NCBI RefSeq assembly: GCF_900106975.1
Contig: NZ_FNNU01000006.1
Location: 210,871-274,870, forward strand
Length of the DNA: 64,000 nucleotides
Origin: Pseudomonas kuykendallii
Lineage (GTDB): Bacteria > Pseudomonadota > Gammaproteobacteria > Pseudomonadales > Pseudomonadaceae
Direction of reading: 5' to 3'
Shown here: positions 23,433-32,315 of the stretch, in pieces
How positions within the stretch are numbered: the first letter of the stretch is position 1
Layout: the number at the start of each line of letters is the position of its first letter
Position numbers and translations under genes: made by a program
Notes under the pieces: generated by a model
What the model saw: the letters and a program-made list of their open reading frames with translations, nothing else
Databases searched by the model: none
What the model was told of the DNA's origin: nothing

Positions 23433-24890
23433 TTGATCCAGTTTCTGCTCAACCGTGAGCTGCGTAGCGAGCATGACCTCGACCCCAACCTCACCGTGCT
23501 GCGCTACCTGCGCGAACGCGTTGGCAAACCCGGCACCAAGGAAGGCTGCGCCTCTGGCGACTGCGGCGCCTGTACCGTGGTGGTCGGCGAGCTGACCCGT
23601 ACCGATGGCGTCGAGCGCATCCGCTATCGCACCCTGAATTCCTGCCTGACCTTCGTCTCCGCGCTGCACGGCAAGCAGCTGATCGCGGTCGAGGACTTGA
23701 AGCACCAGGGCCAGTTGCACAGCGTGCAGCAGGCGATGGTCGACCACCACGGCTCGCAATGCGGGTTCTGCACGCCGGGCTTCGTCATGAGCCTGTTCGC
23801 CCTGCAGAAGAACCAGGCCGACAAAGGCCACGACGCGCACCGGGTGCACGAAGCGCTGGCTGGCAACCTGTGCCGCTGCACCGGCTACCGGCCGATCCTC
23901 GATGCCGCCGAGCAGAGTTGTTGCCAGGCGCAGCCAGACCAGTTCGACGCCGCCGAAGCCGATACCATCGCCCGCCTCAAGGCCATCGCCCCGCAGGGCA
24001 CCGCCGAGCTGAGCGACGGCAGCAAGCGCTGCCTGCTGCCGCTGACCGTCGCCGACCTGGCCGACCTGTACCTCGCCAATCCGCAGGCGCGCCTGCTCGC
24101 CGGCGGCACCGACCTGACGCTGGAAGTCACCCAGTTCCACCGCGACCTGCCGGTGATGATCTACGTCGGCCATGTCGAGGAGATGAAGCGCGTCGAGGTG
24201 TTCGACGAGCGCATCGAGATCGGCGCCGCCACCGCGCTCACCGATTGCTTCGAGGTGCTGAACCGCGAGTACGCCGATTTCGGCGAGCTGCTGCAGCGCT
24301 TCGCCTCGCTGCAGATCCGCAACCAGGGCACCCTGGGCGGCAACATCGGCAACGCCTCGCCGATCGGCGACGCCCCGCCGCTCTTGATCGCCCTCGGCGC
24401 GCGCATCGTCCTGCGCAAGGGCGCGGCGAGCCGCGAGCTGGCGCTGGAGGATTACTTCATCGACTACAAGATCACCGCTCGCGAGGACGGCGAGTTCATC
24501 GAGAAGATCATCGTCCCGCGCGCGACGGCCGGGCAGCAGTTCCGTGCCTACAAGGTGTCGAAACGACTGGACGACGACATTTCCGCGGTCTGCGCCGCCT
24601 TCGCCCTGCGCCTCGACGGCGGTCTGGTGCGCGAGGCGCGCATCGCCTTCGGAGGCATGGCGGCGATTCCCAGGCGCGCCGCCGCCTGCGAGCGCATGCT
24701 GAACGGCGCCACCTGGGACGCCGACACGGTCGAGCGCGCCTGCGTCGCGCTGGCCGAGGACTTCACCCCGCTCAGCGACTTCCGCGCCAGCCGCGAGTAT
24801 CGCCTGCTGGTCGCCCAGAACCTGCTGCGCAAGTGCTTCGCCGAGCAGCAGCGCCCCGCCACCGAAACGCGAGTCACCGCTTATGCATAA
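23433..24890 (+). CDS. xdhA: Xanthine dehydrogenase small subunit (2Fe-2S and FAD)
   Basis: A 485-residue subunit that carries electrons from the molybdenum site to NAD during hypoxanthine and xanthine oxidation to urate. The N-terminus has the ferredoxin cysteines C39, C44 and C47 (EGCASGDCGAC) and a second cluster (QCGFCTPGF, GNLCRCTGYRP). The FAD domain begins near residue 205 (AGGTDLTLEV). I chose the TTG at 23433, five bases after GGAGG, giving the family length; the frame to 23358 is promoter DNA. It overlaps xdhB by eight bases. Confidence 0.95.
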   Translation: MIQFLLNRELRSEHDLDPNLTVLRYLRERVGKPGTKEGCASGDCGACTVVVGELTRTDGVERIRYRTLNSCLTFVSALHGKQLIAVEDLKHQGQLHSVQQAMVDHHGSQCGFCTPGFVMSLFALQKNQADKGHDAHRVHEALAGNLCRCTGYRPILDAAEQSCCQAQPDQFDAAEADTIARLKAIAPQGTAELSDGSKRCLLPLTVADLADLYLANPQARLLAGGTDLTLEVTQFHRDLPVMIYVGHVEEMKRVEVFDERIEIGAATALTDCFEVLNREYADFGELLQRFASLQIRNQGTLGGNIGNASPIGDAPPLLIALGARIVLRKGAASRELALEDYFIDYKITAREDGEFIEKIIVPRATAGQQFRAYKVSKRLDDDISAVCAAFALRLDGGLVREARIAFGGMAAIPRRAAACERMLNGATWDADTVERACVALAEDFTPLSDFRASREYRLLVAQNLLRKCFAEQQRPATETRVTAYA

Positions 24891-27270
24891 GCCGACCAAA
24901 AGCCAGGAGGAACTGGCCGAACTGTTCCGCGCCGAGCTGACCACCGGTGTCGGTCGCAGCCTCAAGCACGAGAGCGCTGACAAGCACGTATCCGGCGAGG
25001 CGGTGTACATCGACGACCGCCTGGAGTTTCCCAACCAGCTGCACGTCTACGCGCGGCTTTCCGACCGCGCCCACGCGCGCATCCTGAAGATCGACACCGC
25101 GCCCTGCTACGCGATTCCCGGGGTGGCCATCGCCATCACCAGCAAGGACGTCCCCGGCCAGCTGGACATCGGTCCGGTACTGCCGGGCGATCCGTTGCTG
25201 GCCGAGGACATCGTCCAGTACGTCGGGCAGATCGTCGTCGCGGTGGCGGCCGACAGCCTGGAAACCGCACGCAAGGCGGCGATGGCGGCGATCATCGAGT
25301 ATGAAGACCTGGAGCCGGTGCTGGATGTGGTCGAGGCGCTGCGCAACAAGCACTTCGTCCTCGACAGCCACCAGCACAAGCGCGGTGACTCAGCCGCCGC
25401 GCTGGCCAGCGCGCCGCACCGGCTGCAGGGCAGCCTGCACATCGGCGGCCAGGAGCACTTCTACCTGGAGACGCAGATTTCCTCGGTGATGCCCGCCGAA
25501 GATGGCGGGATGATCGTCTACACCTCGACGCAGAACCCCACCGAAGTGCAGAAGCTGGTGGCCGAGGTGCTCGGCGTGCCGATGCACAAGATCGTCATCG
25601 ACATGCGCCGCATGGGCGGCGGCTTCGGCGGCAAGGAAACCCAGGCGGCGGCGCCGGCGTGCCTCTGCGCGGTGATCGCGCGGCTCACCGGGCGGCCGAC
25701 CAAGATGCGCCTGCCGCGCGTCGACGACATGCAGATCACCGGCAAGCGCCACCCGTTCTACGTCGAATACGACGTCGGCTTCGACGACGATGGCCTGCTG
25801 CACGGCATCCGCATCGAGCTGGCCGGCAACTGCGGCTATTCGCCAGACCTCTCCGGGGCGATCGTCGACCGCGCCATGTTCCATGCCGACAACGCCTATT
25901 ACCTGGGCGATGCCGAGATCAACGGCCACCGCTGCAAGACCAACCTGGCCTCGAACACCGCCTACCGTGGCTTCGGTGGCCCGCAGGGAATGGTCGCCAT
26001 CGAGGAAATCATGGACGCCGTCGCGCGCCGGCTGGGCAAGGACCCGCTGGCCGTGCGCAAGCTCAACTACTACGGCAAGGACGAGCGCAACGTCACCCAT
26101 TACTACCAGACGGTCGAACACAACCTGATGGCGGAAATGACCGCCGAGCTGGAAGCCAGCGCCGACTACGCCGAACGCCGCGAGGCGATCCGCGCCTTCA
26201 ACGCGCAGAGCCCGTACCTGAAGAAGGGCCTGGCGCTGACCCCGGTGAAGTTCGGCATCAGCTTCACCTCCAGCTTTCTCAACCAGGGCGGCGCGCTGGT
26301 GCATGTCTACACCGACGGCAGCATCCACCTGAACCACGGCGGCACCGAGATGGGCCAGGGCCTGAACACCAAGGTCGCGCAGGTGGTGGCCGAAGTCTTT
26401 CAGGTCGACATCTCGCGCATCCAGATCACCGCCACCAACACCGACAAGGTGCCGAACACCTCGCCGACGGCCGCGTCCAGCGGCGCCGACCTGAACGGCA
26501 AGGCCGCGCAGAACGCCGCCGAGACGATCAAGCAGCGCCTGGTGGAGTTCGCCTCGCGGCACTTCGGCATCGGTCCGGAGGAAGTCGAGTTCCGCAATGG
26601 CCAGGTGCGTGCCCGCGAGCGCTACCTGTCGTTCGAGGAACTGATCCAGCTCGCCTACTTCGGCCAGGTGTCGCTGTCGTCCACCGGTTTCTATCGCACG
26701 CCGAAGATCTATTACGACCGCAGCCTGGCGCGCGGTCGGCCGTTCTACTACTTCGCCTACGGCGCCGCCTGCACCGAGGTGATCGTCGATACCCTGACCG
26801 GCGAGTACAAGATGCTCCGCGCCGACATCCTCCACGATGTCGGCGACTCGCTGAACCCGGCCATCGACATCGGCCAGGTGGAAGGCGCCTTCGTCCAGGG
26901 CATGGGCTGGCTGACCACCGAGGAGCTGGTGTGGAATGCCAAGGGCAAGCTGATGACCAGCGGCCCGGCGAGCTACAAGATTCCCGCCGTCGCCGACATG
27001 CCGCTGGACATGCGTGTGAAGCTGGTGGAGAACCGCAAGAACCCCGAGCAGACCGTGTTCCATTCCAAGGCCGTCGGCGAGCCGCCGTTCATGCTCGGCA
27101 TTTCCGCCTGGTGCGCGATCAAGGATGCCGTGGCGAGTCTCGGCGACTACCGCGTGCAGCCCCGGATCGACGCCCCTGCCACCCCGGAGCGCGTGCTCTG
27201 GGGCGTGGAACAGATGCGCACGCTCAAGCAGCAGGCGGTCGCCGAGCCGCAGGCGACGGTCGTGGCGTGA
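24883..27270 (+). CDS. xdhB: Xanthine dehydrogenase molybdenum-binding subunit
   Basis: A 795-residue catalytic subunit that holds the molybdopterin cofactor and hydroxylates hypoxanthine and xanthine. Recognisable are GGGFGGKET, YRGFGGPQG, the MGQGLNTKVAQV cofactor loop and, near the C-terminus, KAVGEPPFMLG with the conserved glutamate. The ATG at 24883 lies inside the end of xdhA, giving coupled translation. XdhC, downstream, inserts the sulfurated cofactor. Confidence 0.96.
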   Translation: MHKPTKSQEELAELFRAELTTGVGRSLKHESADKHVSGEAVYIDDRLEFPNQLHVYARLSDRAHARILKIDTAPCYAIPGVAIAITSKDVPGQLDIGPVLPGDPLLAEDIVQYVGQIVVAVAADSLETARKAAMAAIIEYEDLEPVLDVVEALRNKHFVLDSHQHKRGDSAAALASAPHRLQGSLHIGGQEHFYLETQISSVMPAEDGGMIVYTSTQNPTEVQKLVAEVLGVPMHKIVIDMRRMGGGFGGKETQAAAPACLCAVIARLTGRPTKMRLPRVDDMQITGKRHPFYVEYDVGFDDDGLLHGIRIELAGNCGYSPDLSGAIVDRAMFHADNAYYLGDAEINGHRCKTNLASNTAYRGFGGPQGMVAIEEIMDAVARRLGKDPLAVRKLNYYGKDERNVTHYYQTVEHNLMAEMTAELEASADYAERREAIRAFNAQSPYLKKGLALTPVKFGISFTSSFLNQGGALVHVYTDGSIHLNHGGTEMGQGLNTKVAQVVAEVFQVDISRIQITATNTDKVPNTSPTAASSGADLNGKAAQNAAETIKQRLVEFASRHFGIGPEEVEFRNGQVRARERYLSFEELIQLAYFGQVSLSSTGFYRTPKIYYDRSLARGRPFYYFAYGAACTEVIVDTLTGEYKMLRADILHDVGDSLNPAIDIGQVEGAFVQGMGWLTTEELVWNAKGKLMTSGPASYKIPAVADMPLDMRVKLVENRKNPEQTVFHSKAVGEPPFMLGISAWCAIKDAVASLGDYRVQPRIDAPATPERVLWGVEQMRTLKQQAVAEPQATVVA

Positions 27271-27280
27271 TGCAACACAC

Positions 27281-27350
27281 GGTGGGCTGAAGCCCACCCT
27301 ACCGGCGGATACGGCGCCCGAGGTCAACGCAGGGTGGGCTTCAGCCCACC
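27281..27350. repeat. Inverted pair of palindromic GGTGGGCT elements
   Basis: Two 20-base copies (27281-27300 and 27331-27350) are exact reverse complements of each other; each contains the palindrome GGTGGGCT-GA/TC-AGCCCACC. They lie between xdhB and xdhC and resemble REP-type repeats scattered in Pseudomonas genomes. They could fold into a large hairpin in the xdh transcript. Confidence 0.75.
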
Positions 27351-27389
27351 AAAGCCCGCCCAAAAGCGGCAGTCGACGAGGTTAAGGAC

Positions 27390-28229
27390 ATGAGCAACAC
27401 CGGCTGGATCAACGCCCTTGCCGACCTGCAGCAGCAGGGCGAGCCGTGCGTGCTGGTGACCATCATCGAGGAGCGTGGCTCGACGCCGCGCAACGCCGGC
27501 TCGAAGATGGTCGTCACCCGCGAGCGAACCTTCGAGACCATCGGCGGCGGGCATCTGGAATTCAAGGCCATGGAAATGGCCCGCGAGATGCTCGCGGCGC
27601 GCAGCCAGGACACCCGCCTGGAGCGCTTTTCCCTCGGCGCCAGCCTCGGCCAGTGCTGCGGCGGCGCCACCGTGCTGCTGTTCGAGCCGATGGGCCAACC
27701 CCAGGCGCAGATCGCCGTGTTCGGCGCCGGCCACGTCGGTCGCGCGCTGGTCCCGCTGCTCGCCGGGCTGCCGTGCAAGGTGCGCTGGATCGACTCGCGC
27801 GAGGCCGAGTTTCCGCCCGCGATTCCCGACGGCGTTGTCCGGGTGCTCGACGACGACGTGGTCGACCAGGTCGCGGCGATGCCCGCCGGCAGCTACTTCA
27901 TCGTCATGACCCATGACCACCAACTCGACCTTGAGCTAACTGCGGCCATCCTCAAACGCGGTGATTTTGCCTACTTCGGCTTGATTGGCTCGAAGACCAA
28001 GCGCGTCAGGTTCGAGCATCGCCTGCGCGAGCGCGGCCTGAGCAGCGACCTGCTGCAACGCATGCGCTGCCCGATGGGCATCGCCGAGGTGAAAGGCAAA
28101 CTGCCGGTGGAGATCGCCATTTCCATCGCCGGCGAAGTGATCGCTACCTACAACGCAGGTTTTGGCCAGAGTGTGAAAAAAGGCGAGTCCGGCGTGGCGA
28201 AGCTACTGCCTGCCTCACGCCGCTTCTGA
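27390..28229 (+). CDS. xdhC: Xanthine dehydrogenase accessory protein XdhC
   Basis: A 279-residue molybdenum cofactor chaperone that inserts sulfurated cofactor into XdhB. The N-terminal XdhC domain (VLVTIIEERGSTPRNAGSKM) and the C-terminal Rossmann domain (VFGAGHVGRALVP) are both present, with the GQCCGG cysteines between. It follows xdhB after a 119-base spacer filled by the palindromic repeat. Confidence 0.95.
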   Translation: MSNTGWINALADLQQQGEPCVLVTIIEERGSTPRNAGSKMVVTRERTFETIGGGHLEFKAMEMAREMLAARSQDTRLERFSLGASLGQCCGGATVLLFEPMGQPQAQIAVFGAGHVGRALVPLLAGLPCKVRWIDSREAEFPPAIPDGVVRVLDDDVVDQVAAMPAGSYFIVMTHDHQLDLELTAAILKRGDFAYFGLIGSKTKRVRFEHRLRERGLSSDLLQRMRCPMGIAEVKGKLPVEIAISIAGEVIATYNAGFGQSVKKGESGVAKLLPASRRF

Positions 28230-28242
28230 GTCAATGCCCGTG

Positions 28243-28304
28243 TAGGGTGCGCCGCGCGCACCACTGCCCCACCCCATTTTTCGGTGCGCACAGCGCACCC
28301 TACG
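28243..28304. repeat. Nested inverted repeat GTAGGGTGCGC / GCGCACCCTAC
   Basis: Outer arms of 11 bases (28243-28253 and 28294-28304) enclose inner arms GCGCACC (28257-28263) and GGTGCGC (28284-28290). This fits a second class of Pseudomonas intergenic repeat and lies between xdhC and guaD. Confidence 0.7.
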
Positions 28305-28320
28305 CATGAGACCTCGCATC

Positions 28321-29625
28321 ATGAGCCACACCACCCAGGCCTACCGCGCCGCCATCCTCCACAGCCTGGCCGATCCCTCGAAGGTCGGCGTCGAGCAGTC
28401 ATACGAGTATTTCGAGGACGGCCTGCTGGTCGTCGAGGAAGGCCAGGTGCTCGCGTGCGGCCCGGCCGAAGAATTACTGGTGCGCTTCAGCGGCGTCACG
28501 GTAACTGAGTACCCGGACGCGCTGATCACGCCGGGCTTCATCGACACCCACATCCACTTCCCGCAGGTCGGCGTGATCGGCTCCTACGGCACGCAGTTGC
28601 TGGAGTGGCTGAATACCTACACCTTTCCCGCCGAAGGCCGTTTCGCCGATGCCGAGGTGGCCGCCGAGAATGCCGAGGTGTTCCTCGGTGAGCTGCTGCG
28701 CAACGGCACCACCACCGCGCTGGTGTTCGGCAGCGTTCACAAGCAGTCGGTGGACGCCTTCTTCGAGGCCGCCCTGGCGCGCAACCTGCGGATGATCGCC
28801 GGCAAGGTGCTGATGGACCGCAACGCGCCGGACTTCCTGCAGGACACCCCGGAATCCGGCTACGCCGACAGCAAGGCGCTGATCGAGCGCTGGCACGGCA
28901 AGGGCCGCCTGAGCTACGCGGTGACGCCGCGCTTCGCGCCCACCAGCAGCTCCGAGCAACTGGCGCTGGCCGGCAAGCTGTTCGGCGAGTACCCGGGCCT
29001 GTACATGCACACCCACCTCTCCGAGAACCTCAAGGAGATCGACTGGGTGAAGGCGCTGTTCCCCGAGCGCAAGAACTACCTGGACGTCTACGACCACCAC
29101 GGGCTGATCGGCCCGCGCGCGGTGTTCGCCCACGGCGTGCACCTGTGCGACGACGAGTGCGCACGGCTCGGCGAAACCGGCTCGGCGGTGGCCTTCTGCC
29201 CGACCTCCAACCTGTTCATCGGCAGCGGCCTGTTCGACCTGCCGAGGGTGGAAGGCCATGGCGTGCGCGTCGGCCTCGGCACCGATGTCGGCGGCGGCAC
29301 CAGCTTCTCCCAGCTGACCACCCTGAGCGAGGCGTACAAGGTGCTGCAGTTGCGCGGCGAATCGCTGAACCCGTTCAAGTCGCTGTACCTGGCAACTCTC
29401 GGGGGCGCCCGCTCGCTGTACCTCGACGACAAGATCGGCAACTTCGCGGCCGGCAAGGAGGCCGACTTCGTGGTGCTCGACTACAAGGCCACGCCGCTGC
29501 TGGAGTTCCGCCTGAAGCAGGCGAAGACCTTCGCCGAGAAACTCTTCGCGCTGATCACCCTGGGCGACGACCGCGCGGTGAAGGAAACCTTCGCCGCCGG
29601 CCGCTCGCTGCACCGTCGCGACTAA
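28321..29625 (+). CDS. guaD: Guanine deaminase
   Basis: A 434-residue zinc amidohydrolase that converts guanine to xanthine and ammonia. Metal ligands are in PGFIDTHIHFPQ near the N-terminus and HTHLSEN in the middle; the GLGTDVGGGTSFS motif supplies the late aspartate. I prefer the second ATG at 28321 (MSHTTQAYRAAI) because the first, at 28306, touches the repeat; neither has a strong ribosome site. It supplies xanthine for XdhAB. Confidence 0.94.
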   Translation: MSHTTQAYRAAILHSLADPSKVGVEQSYEYFEDGLLVVEEGQVLACGPAEELLVRFSGVTVTEYPDALITPGFIDTHIHFPQVGVIGSYGTQLLEWLNTYTFPAEGRFADAEVAAENAEVFLGELLRNGTTTALVFGSVHKQSVDAFFEAALARNLRMIAGKVLMDRNAPDFLQDTPESGYADSKALIERWHGKGRLSYAVTPRFAPTSSSEQLALAGKLFGEYPGLYMHTHLSENLKEIDWVKALFPERKNYLDVYDHHGLIGPRAVFAHGVHLCDDECARLGETGSAVAFCPTSNLFIGSGLFDLPRVEGHGVRVGLGTDVGGGTSFSQLTTLSEAYKVLQLRGESLNPFKSLYLATLGGARSLYLDDKIGNFAAGKEADFVVLDYKATPLLEFRLKQAKTFAEKLFALITLGDDRAVKETFAAGRSLHRRD

Positions 29626-29684
29626 GGCGACCGCCGCACGTCGGGTGTTTGCCCGGCGGCGCGACGCTGTTAGAGTCGCGGCCC

Positions 29685-30062
29685 ATGAAGATCGCCCGCC
29701 AAGACCGCTCACTGATTGCCTGGATGCTGCTCGCCTGCGTCCTGCTCAATCTGTTCGCCTGCGGCCTGCATCACGGGCAGATGAGCGCGCTCAGCCTCAG
29801 CGGCCTGGAAGGCGGCTTCTGCTCGGCGGAGAGCGCCGACCACGGCAGCCATGCGCCCTCCTCCGACGGCAAGTCCACACTTCCGTCGATGAACGCCTGC
29901 CCGCTGTGCTCCTCGGCTTCCGTTGCCGTGGCGATCAACAGCAACGGCTGGCTCGTGCAGGCGCTCGCCGCGCCGGGCATCGCCCCGCTGCTGGCGCTGA
30001 CCTTCGCCCAACCGCCACCGCGCTACCTCTGGCCTTCGATAAACCCCCGCGCTTCGCCCTGA
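29685..30062 (+). CDS. DUF2946 family protein
   Basis: A 125-residue protein with an N-terminal hydrophobic segment (about 10-26) that may be a signal peptide or anchor. It has a mid-protein stretch rich in His and Ser, and the motif NACPLCSS, the DUF2946 hallmark. It is followed by a TonB-dependent receptor and a PepSY protein. DUF2946 proteins often accompany outer membrane copper receptors, so a metal-handling role is plausible but not shown. The function is unknown. Confidence 0.82.
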   Translation: MKIARQDRSLIAWMLLACVLLNLFACGLHHGQMSALSLSGLEGGFCSAESADHGSHAPSSDGKSTLPSMNACPLCSSASVAVAINSNGWLVQALAAPGIAPLLALTFAQPPPRYLWPSINPRASP

Positions 30063-30159
30063 CGCTTCCATCGTCCTGAACACTCCACGCCCTTCCCGGC
30101 AGGCGCCTGCGCGCACGGTCCACGGGAGAGCGACCGTCCTCGCATGGAAGTCATCCACG

Positions 30160-32307
30160 ATGAAAGATTTCAGCCTCCCGCTGGCGCTGCTCGCCGGCTT
30201 CTGCACCCCCGCGTTTGCCGACCATCCGCCCCTCACCCTGCCCGGCGCCAGCGTCAGCGCCGAGCAGGAAGAGAACACCGGCCTGCAACTCGACGACACG
30301 GCGGACACCGGCTCGCGCCTGGGCCTGACCCTGCGCGAGAACCCGGCCTCGGTCAGCGTTGCCGATCGCGCACGCATCGAACGCCTCGGCGCGCGCGATT
30401 TCCAGGAGGTCGCCAACGCGCTGCCCGGCGTGAACGCCTCGGCGCCGCCCGGCTGGGGCGGCTACGTCGCCTACCGCGGCTTCAACGGTGCACAGGTCAA
30501 CCAGCTGTTCAACGGCATCAGCCTGCAATACGGCTCGGCCAATCGCCCGGTGAACGCCTGGATCTACGACCGCGTCGAGCTGATCGGCGGGCCTTCCTCG
30601 TTCGCCCACGGCAGCGGCTCGGTGGGTGGCACGCTGAACTACGTGACCAAGCTGGCGAGCCGCGAGGAAAGCGCCGGCGAGGCGCGCATCAGCTACGCCC
30701 GCTTCGACACCCAGCAGACCGCCATCGGCTACAACCAGGCGCTCAACAAAGGCCCCGGCCCGCGCCATTACGCACGGGTGGATTTCAGCCGCGACGCCAG
30801 CAACGGCTACATCGACCGCCAGGAGCGCGTCGCGGACAACCTGGCGTTCTCGCTGCTCAGCGACCTCACGCCCGATCTCTCGCACACCCTGGCCATCGAA
30901 TATCTGGAAGAGCAGGAGGACAGCCCGTACTGGGGCACGCCGACGCTCAACCCGAAAGCCGGCGAACTGAAGATCGACCGGCACGAACGCTTCGCCAACT
31001 ACAACGTCGAGGACGGCCGCTACGAGCAGCGCACCCGCTGGCTGCGCTCGATCACCGACTACCGCCTCGACGAGCAGACCTCGCTGCGCAACACCTTCTA
31101 CCACTACGAAGGCCAGCGCGATTACCGCAACCTCGAGGTGTATGCCTACAACGCCGACAACTCGGCGATCAACCGCTCCGGCGGCTACCGGCAGCGCCAC
31201 GACCAGGAGCTCAACGGCAACCGCTTCGAGCTGCTGCGCCAGGCGCATCTGTTCGGTCTCGCCAGCGACTGGGCGCTGGGGGCGGACTACAGCGTCAACC
31301 AGCAATCGGTGTATCCGCACTCGGGCGGCGCCTTCGACAGCGTCGCACCGGGCGACTTCGACCCCGGCCATTTCGATGACGTCCCCGGCATGAGCGCAGC
31401 CGCGCGCAAATCCCGCAGCAACGAGATCGAGACCCGTTCGGCCTTCGTCGAGAACCGCCAGGAACTCGGCGAACGCCTGTCGCTGGTCACCGCGCTGCGT
31501 TACGACCACATCGACTTCAGCGTGACCGACCACCTCAATGCCGTGCAGGTGGATCGCCGCTGGGACGCCATCACCGGACGCGCCGGACTGGTCTTCGACC
31601 TCAGCGACAACGCCAGTTTCTACGTGCAATACAGCACCTCGGCCGAGCCGCCGGGCGGCACGCTGACCGGCGCCAGCGCCACCCAGGTGCGCGACTTCGA
31701 TCTCAGCACCGGGCGCCAGGTCGAGGTCGGCAGCAAGCTGGACTTCCTCGACGGTCGTGCCTCCGCCACGGTCGCCGCCTACCGCATCGTGCGCAAGGAT
31801 TTCCCGGTCACCGACCCGAACAACGCCAACGCGACCATTCAGGCCGGCCAGCAGACCTCCGACGGCGTCGAGCTGGCGGGCTCATTCAAGGTCACCGAGC
31901 GCCTGCTGGCAGAGGCGAACTTCGCCTGGGTCGATGCGCGCTACGACGACTTCAACGAGGTCGCCGGCGGCGTTCCGGTGTCGCGCAAGGGCAAGACGCC
32001 GGTGAACATCCCCGAGCGCGTCGGCAACCTCTGGCTGACCTACGACTTCGGCCCGAGCTGGCAGGGCGGCGTCGACGCACGCTACGTGGCCTCGGTCTAC
32101 GCGAACAACGCCAACACCATGTGGGTGCCCTCCTACACGCTGTTCGGCGCCTTCGTGAAGTACCGCGTGGACGAGCGCACCGACCTCACCGCGCGACTGC
32201 GCAACCTCACCGACGAGGTCTACGCGCGCTTCATCCACCAGAGCAACAGCCAGTACTACGTGGGCGAACCACGCAGCCTGGAGCTGTCGCTGAACACGCG
32301 CTTCTGA
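30160..32307 (+). CDS. TonB-dependent outer membrane receptor
   Basis: A 715-residue receptor with a signal peptide ending in TPAFA, a plug domain (about 45-165; RENPASVSVADRARIERLG and the YVAYRGFNG motif) and a 22-strand-type barrel ending in the terminal phenylalanine of SLNTRF. The plug resembles siderophore receptors. No signalling domain at the N-terminus is present, so it should not control its own sigma factor. It sits between DUF2946 and PepSY genes, pointing to iron-siderophore or copper uptake. The substrate cannot be told. Confidence 0.93.
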   Translation: MKDFSLPLALLAGFCTPAFADHPPLTLPGASVSAEQEENTGLQLDDTADTGSRLGLTLRENPASVSVADRARIERLGARDFQEVANALPGVNASAPPGWGGYVAYRGFNGAQVNQLFNGISLQYGSANRPVNAWIYDRVELIGGPSSFAHGSGSVGGTLNYVTKLASREESAGEARISYARFDTQQTAIGYNQALNKGPGPRHYARVDFSRDASNGYIDRQERVADNLAFSLLSDLTPDLSHTLAIEYLEEQEDSPYWGTPTLNPKAGELKIDRHERFANYNVEDGRYEQRTRWLRSITDYRLDEQTSLRNTFYHYEGQRDYRNLEVYAYNADNSAINRSGGYRQRHDQELNGNRFELLRQAHLFGLASDWALGADYSVNQQSVYPHSGGAFDSVAPGDFDPGHFDDVPGMSAAARKSRSNEIETRSAFVENRQELGERLSLVTALRYDHIDFSVTDHLNAVQVDRRWDAITGRAGLVFDLSDNASFYVQYSTSAEPPGGTLTGASATQVRDFDLSTGRQVEVGSKLDFLDGRASATVAAYRIVRKDFPVTDPNNANATIQAGQQTSDGVELAGSFKVTERLLAEANFAWVDARYDDFNEVAGGVPVSRKGKTPVNIPERVGNLWLTYDFGPSWQGGVDARYVASVYANNANTMWVPSYTLFGAFVKYRVDERTDLTARLRNLTDEVYARFIHQSNSQYYVGEPRSLELSLNTRF

Positions 32308-32315
32308 GGCCGCCG

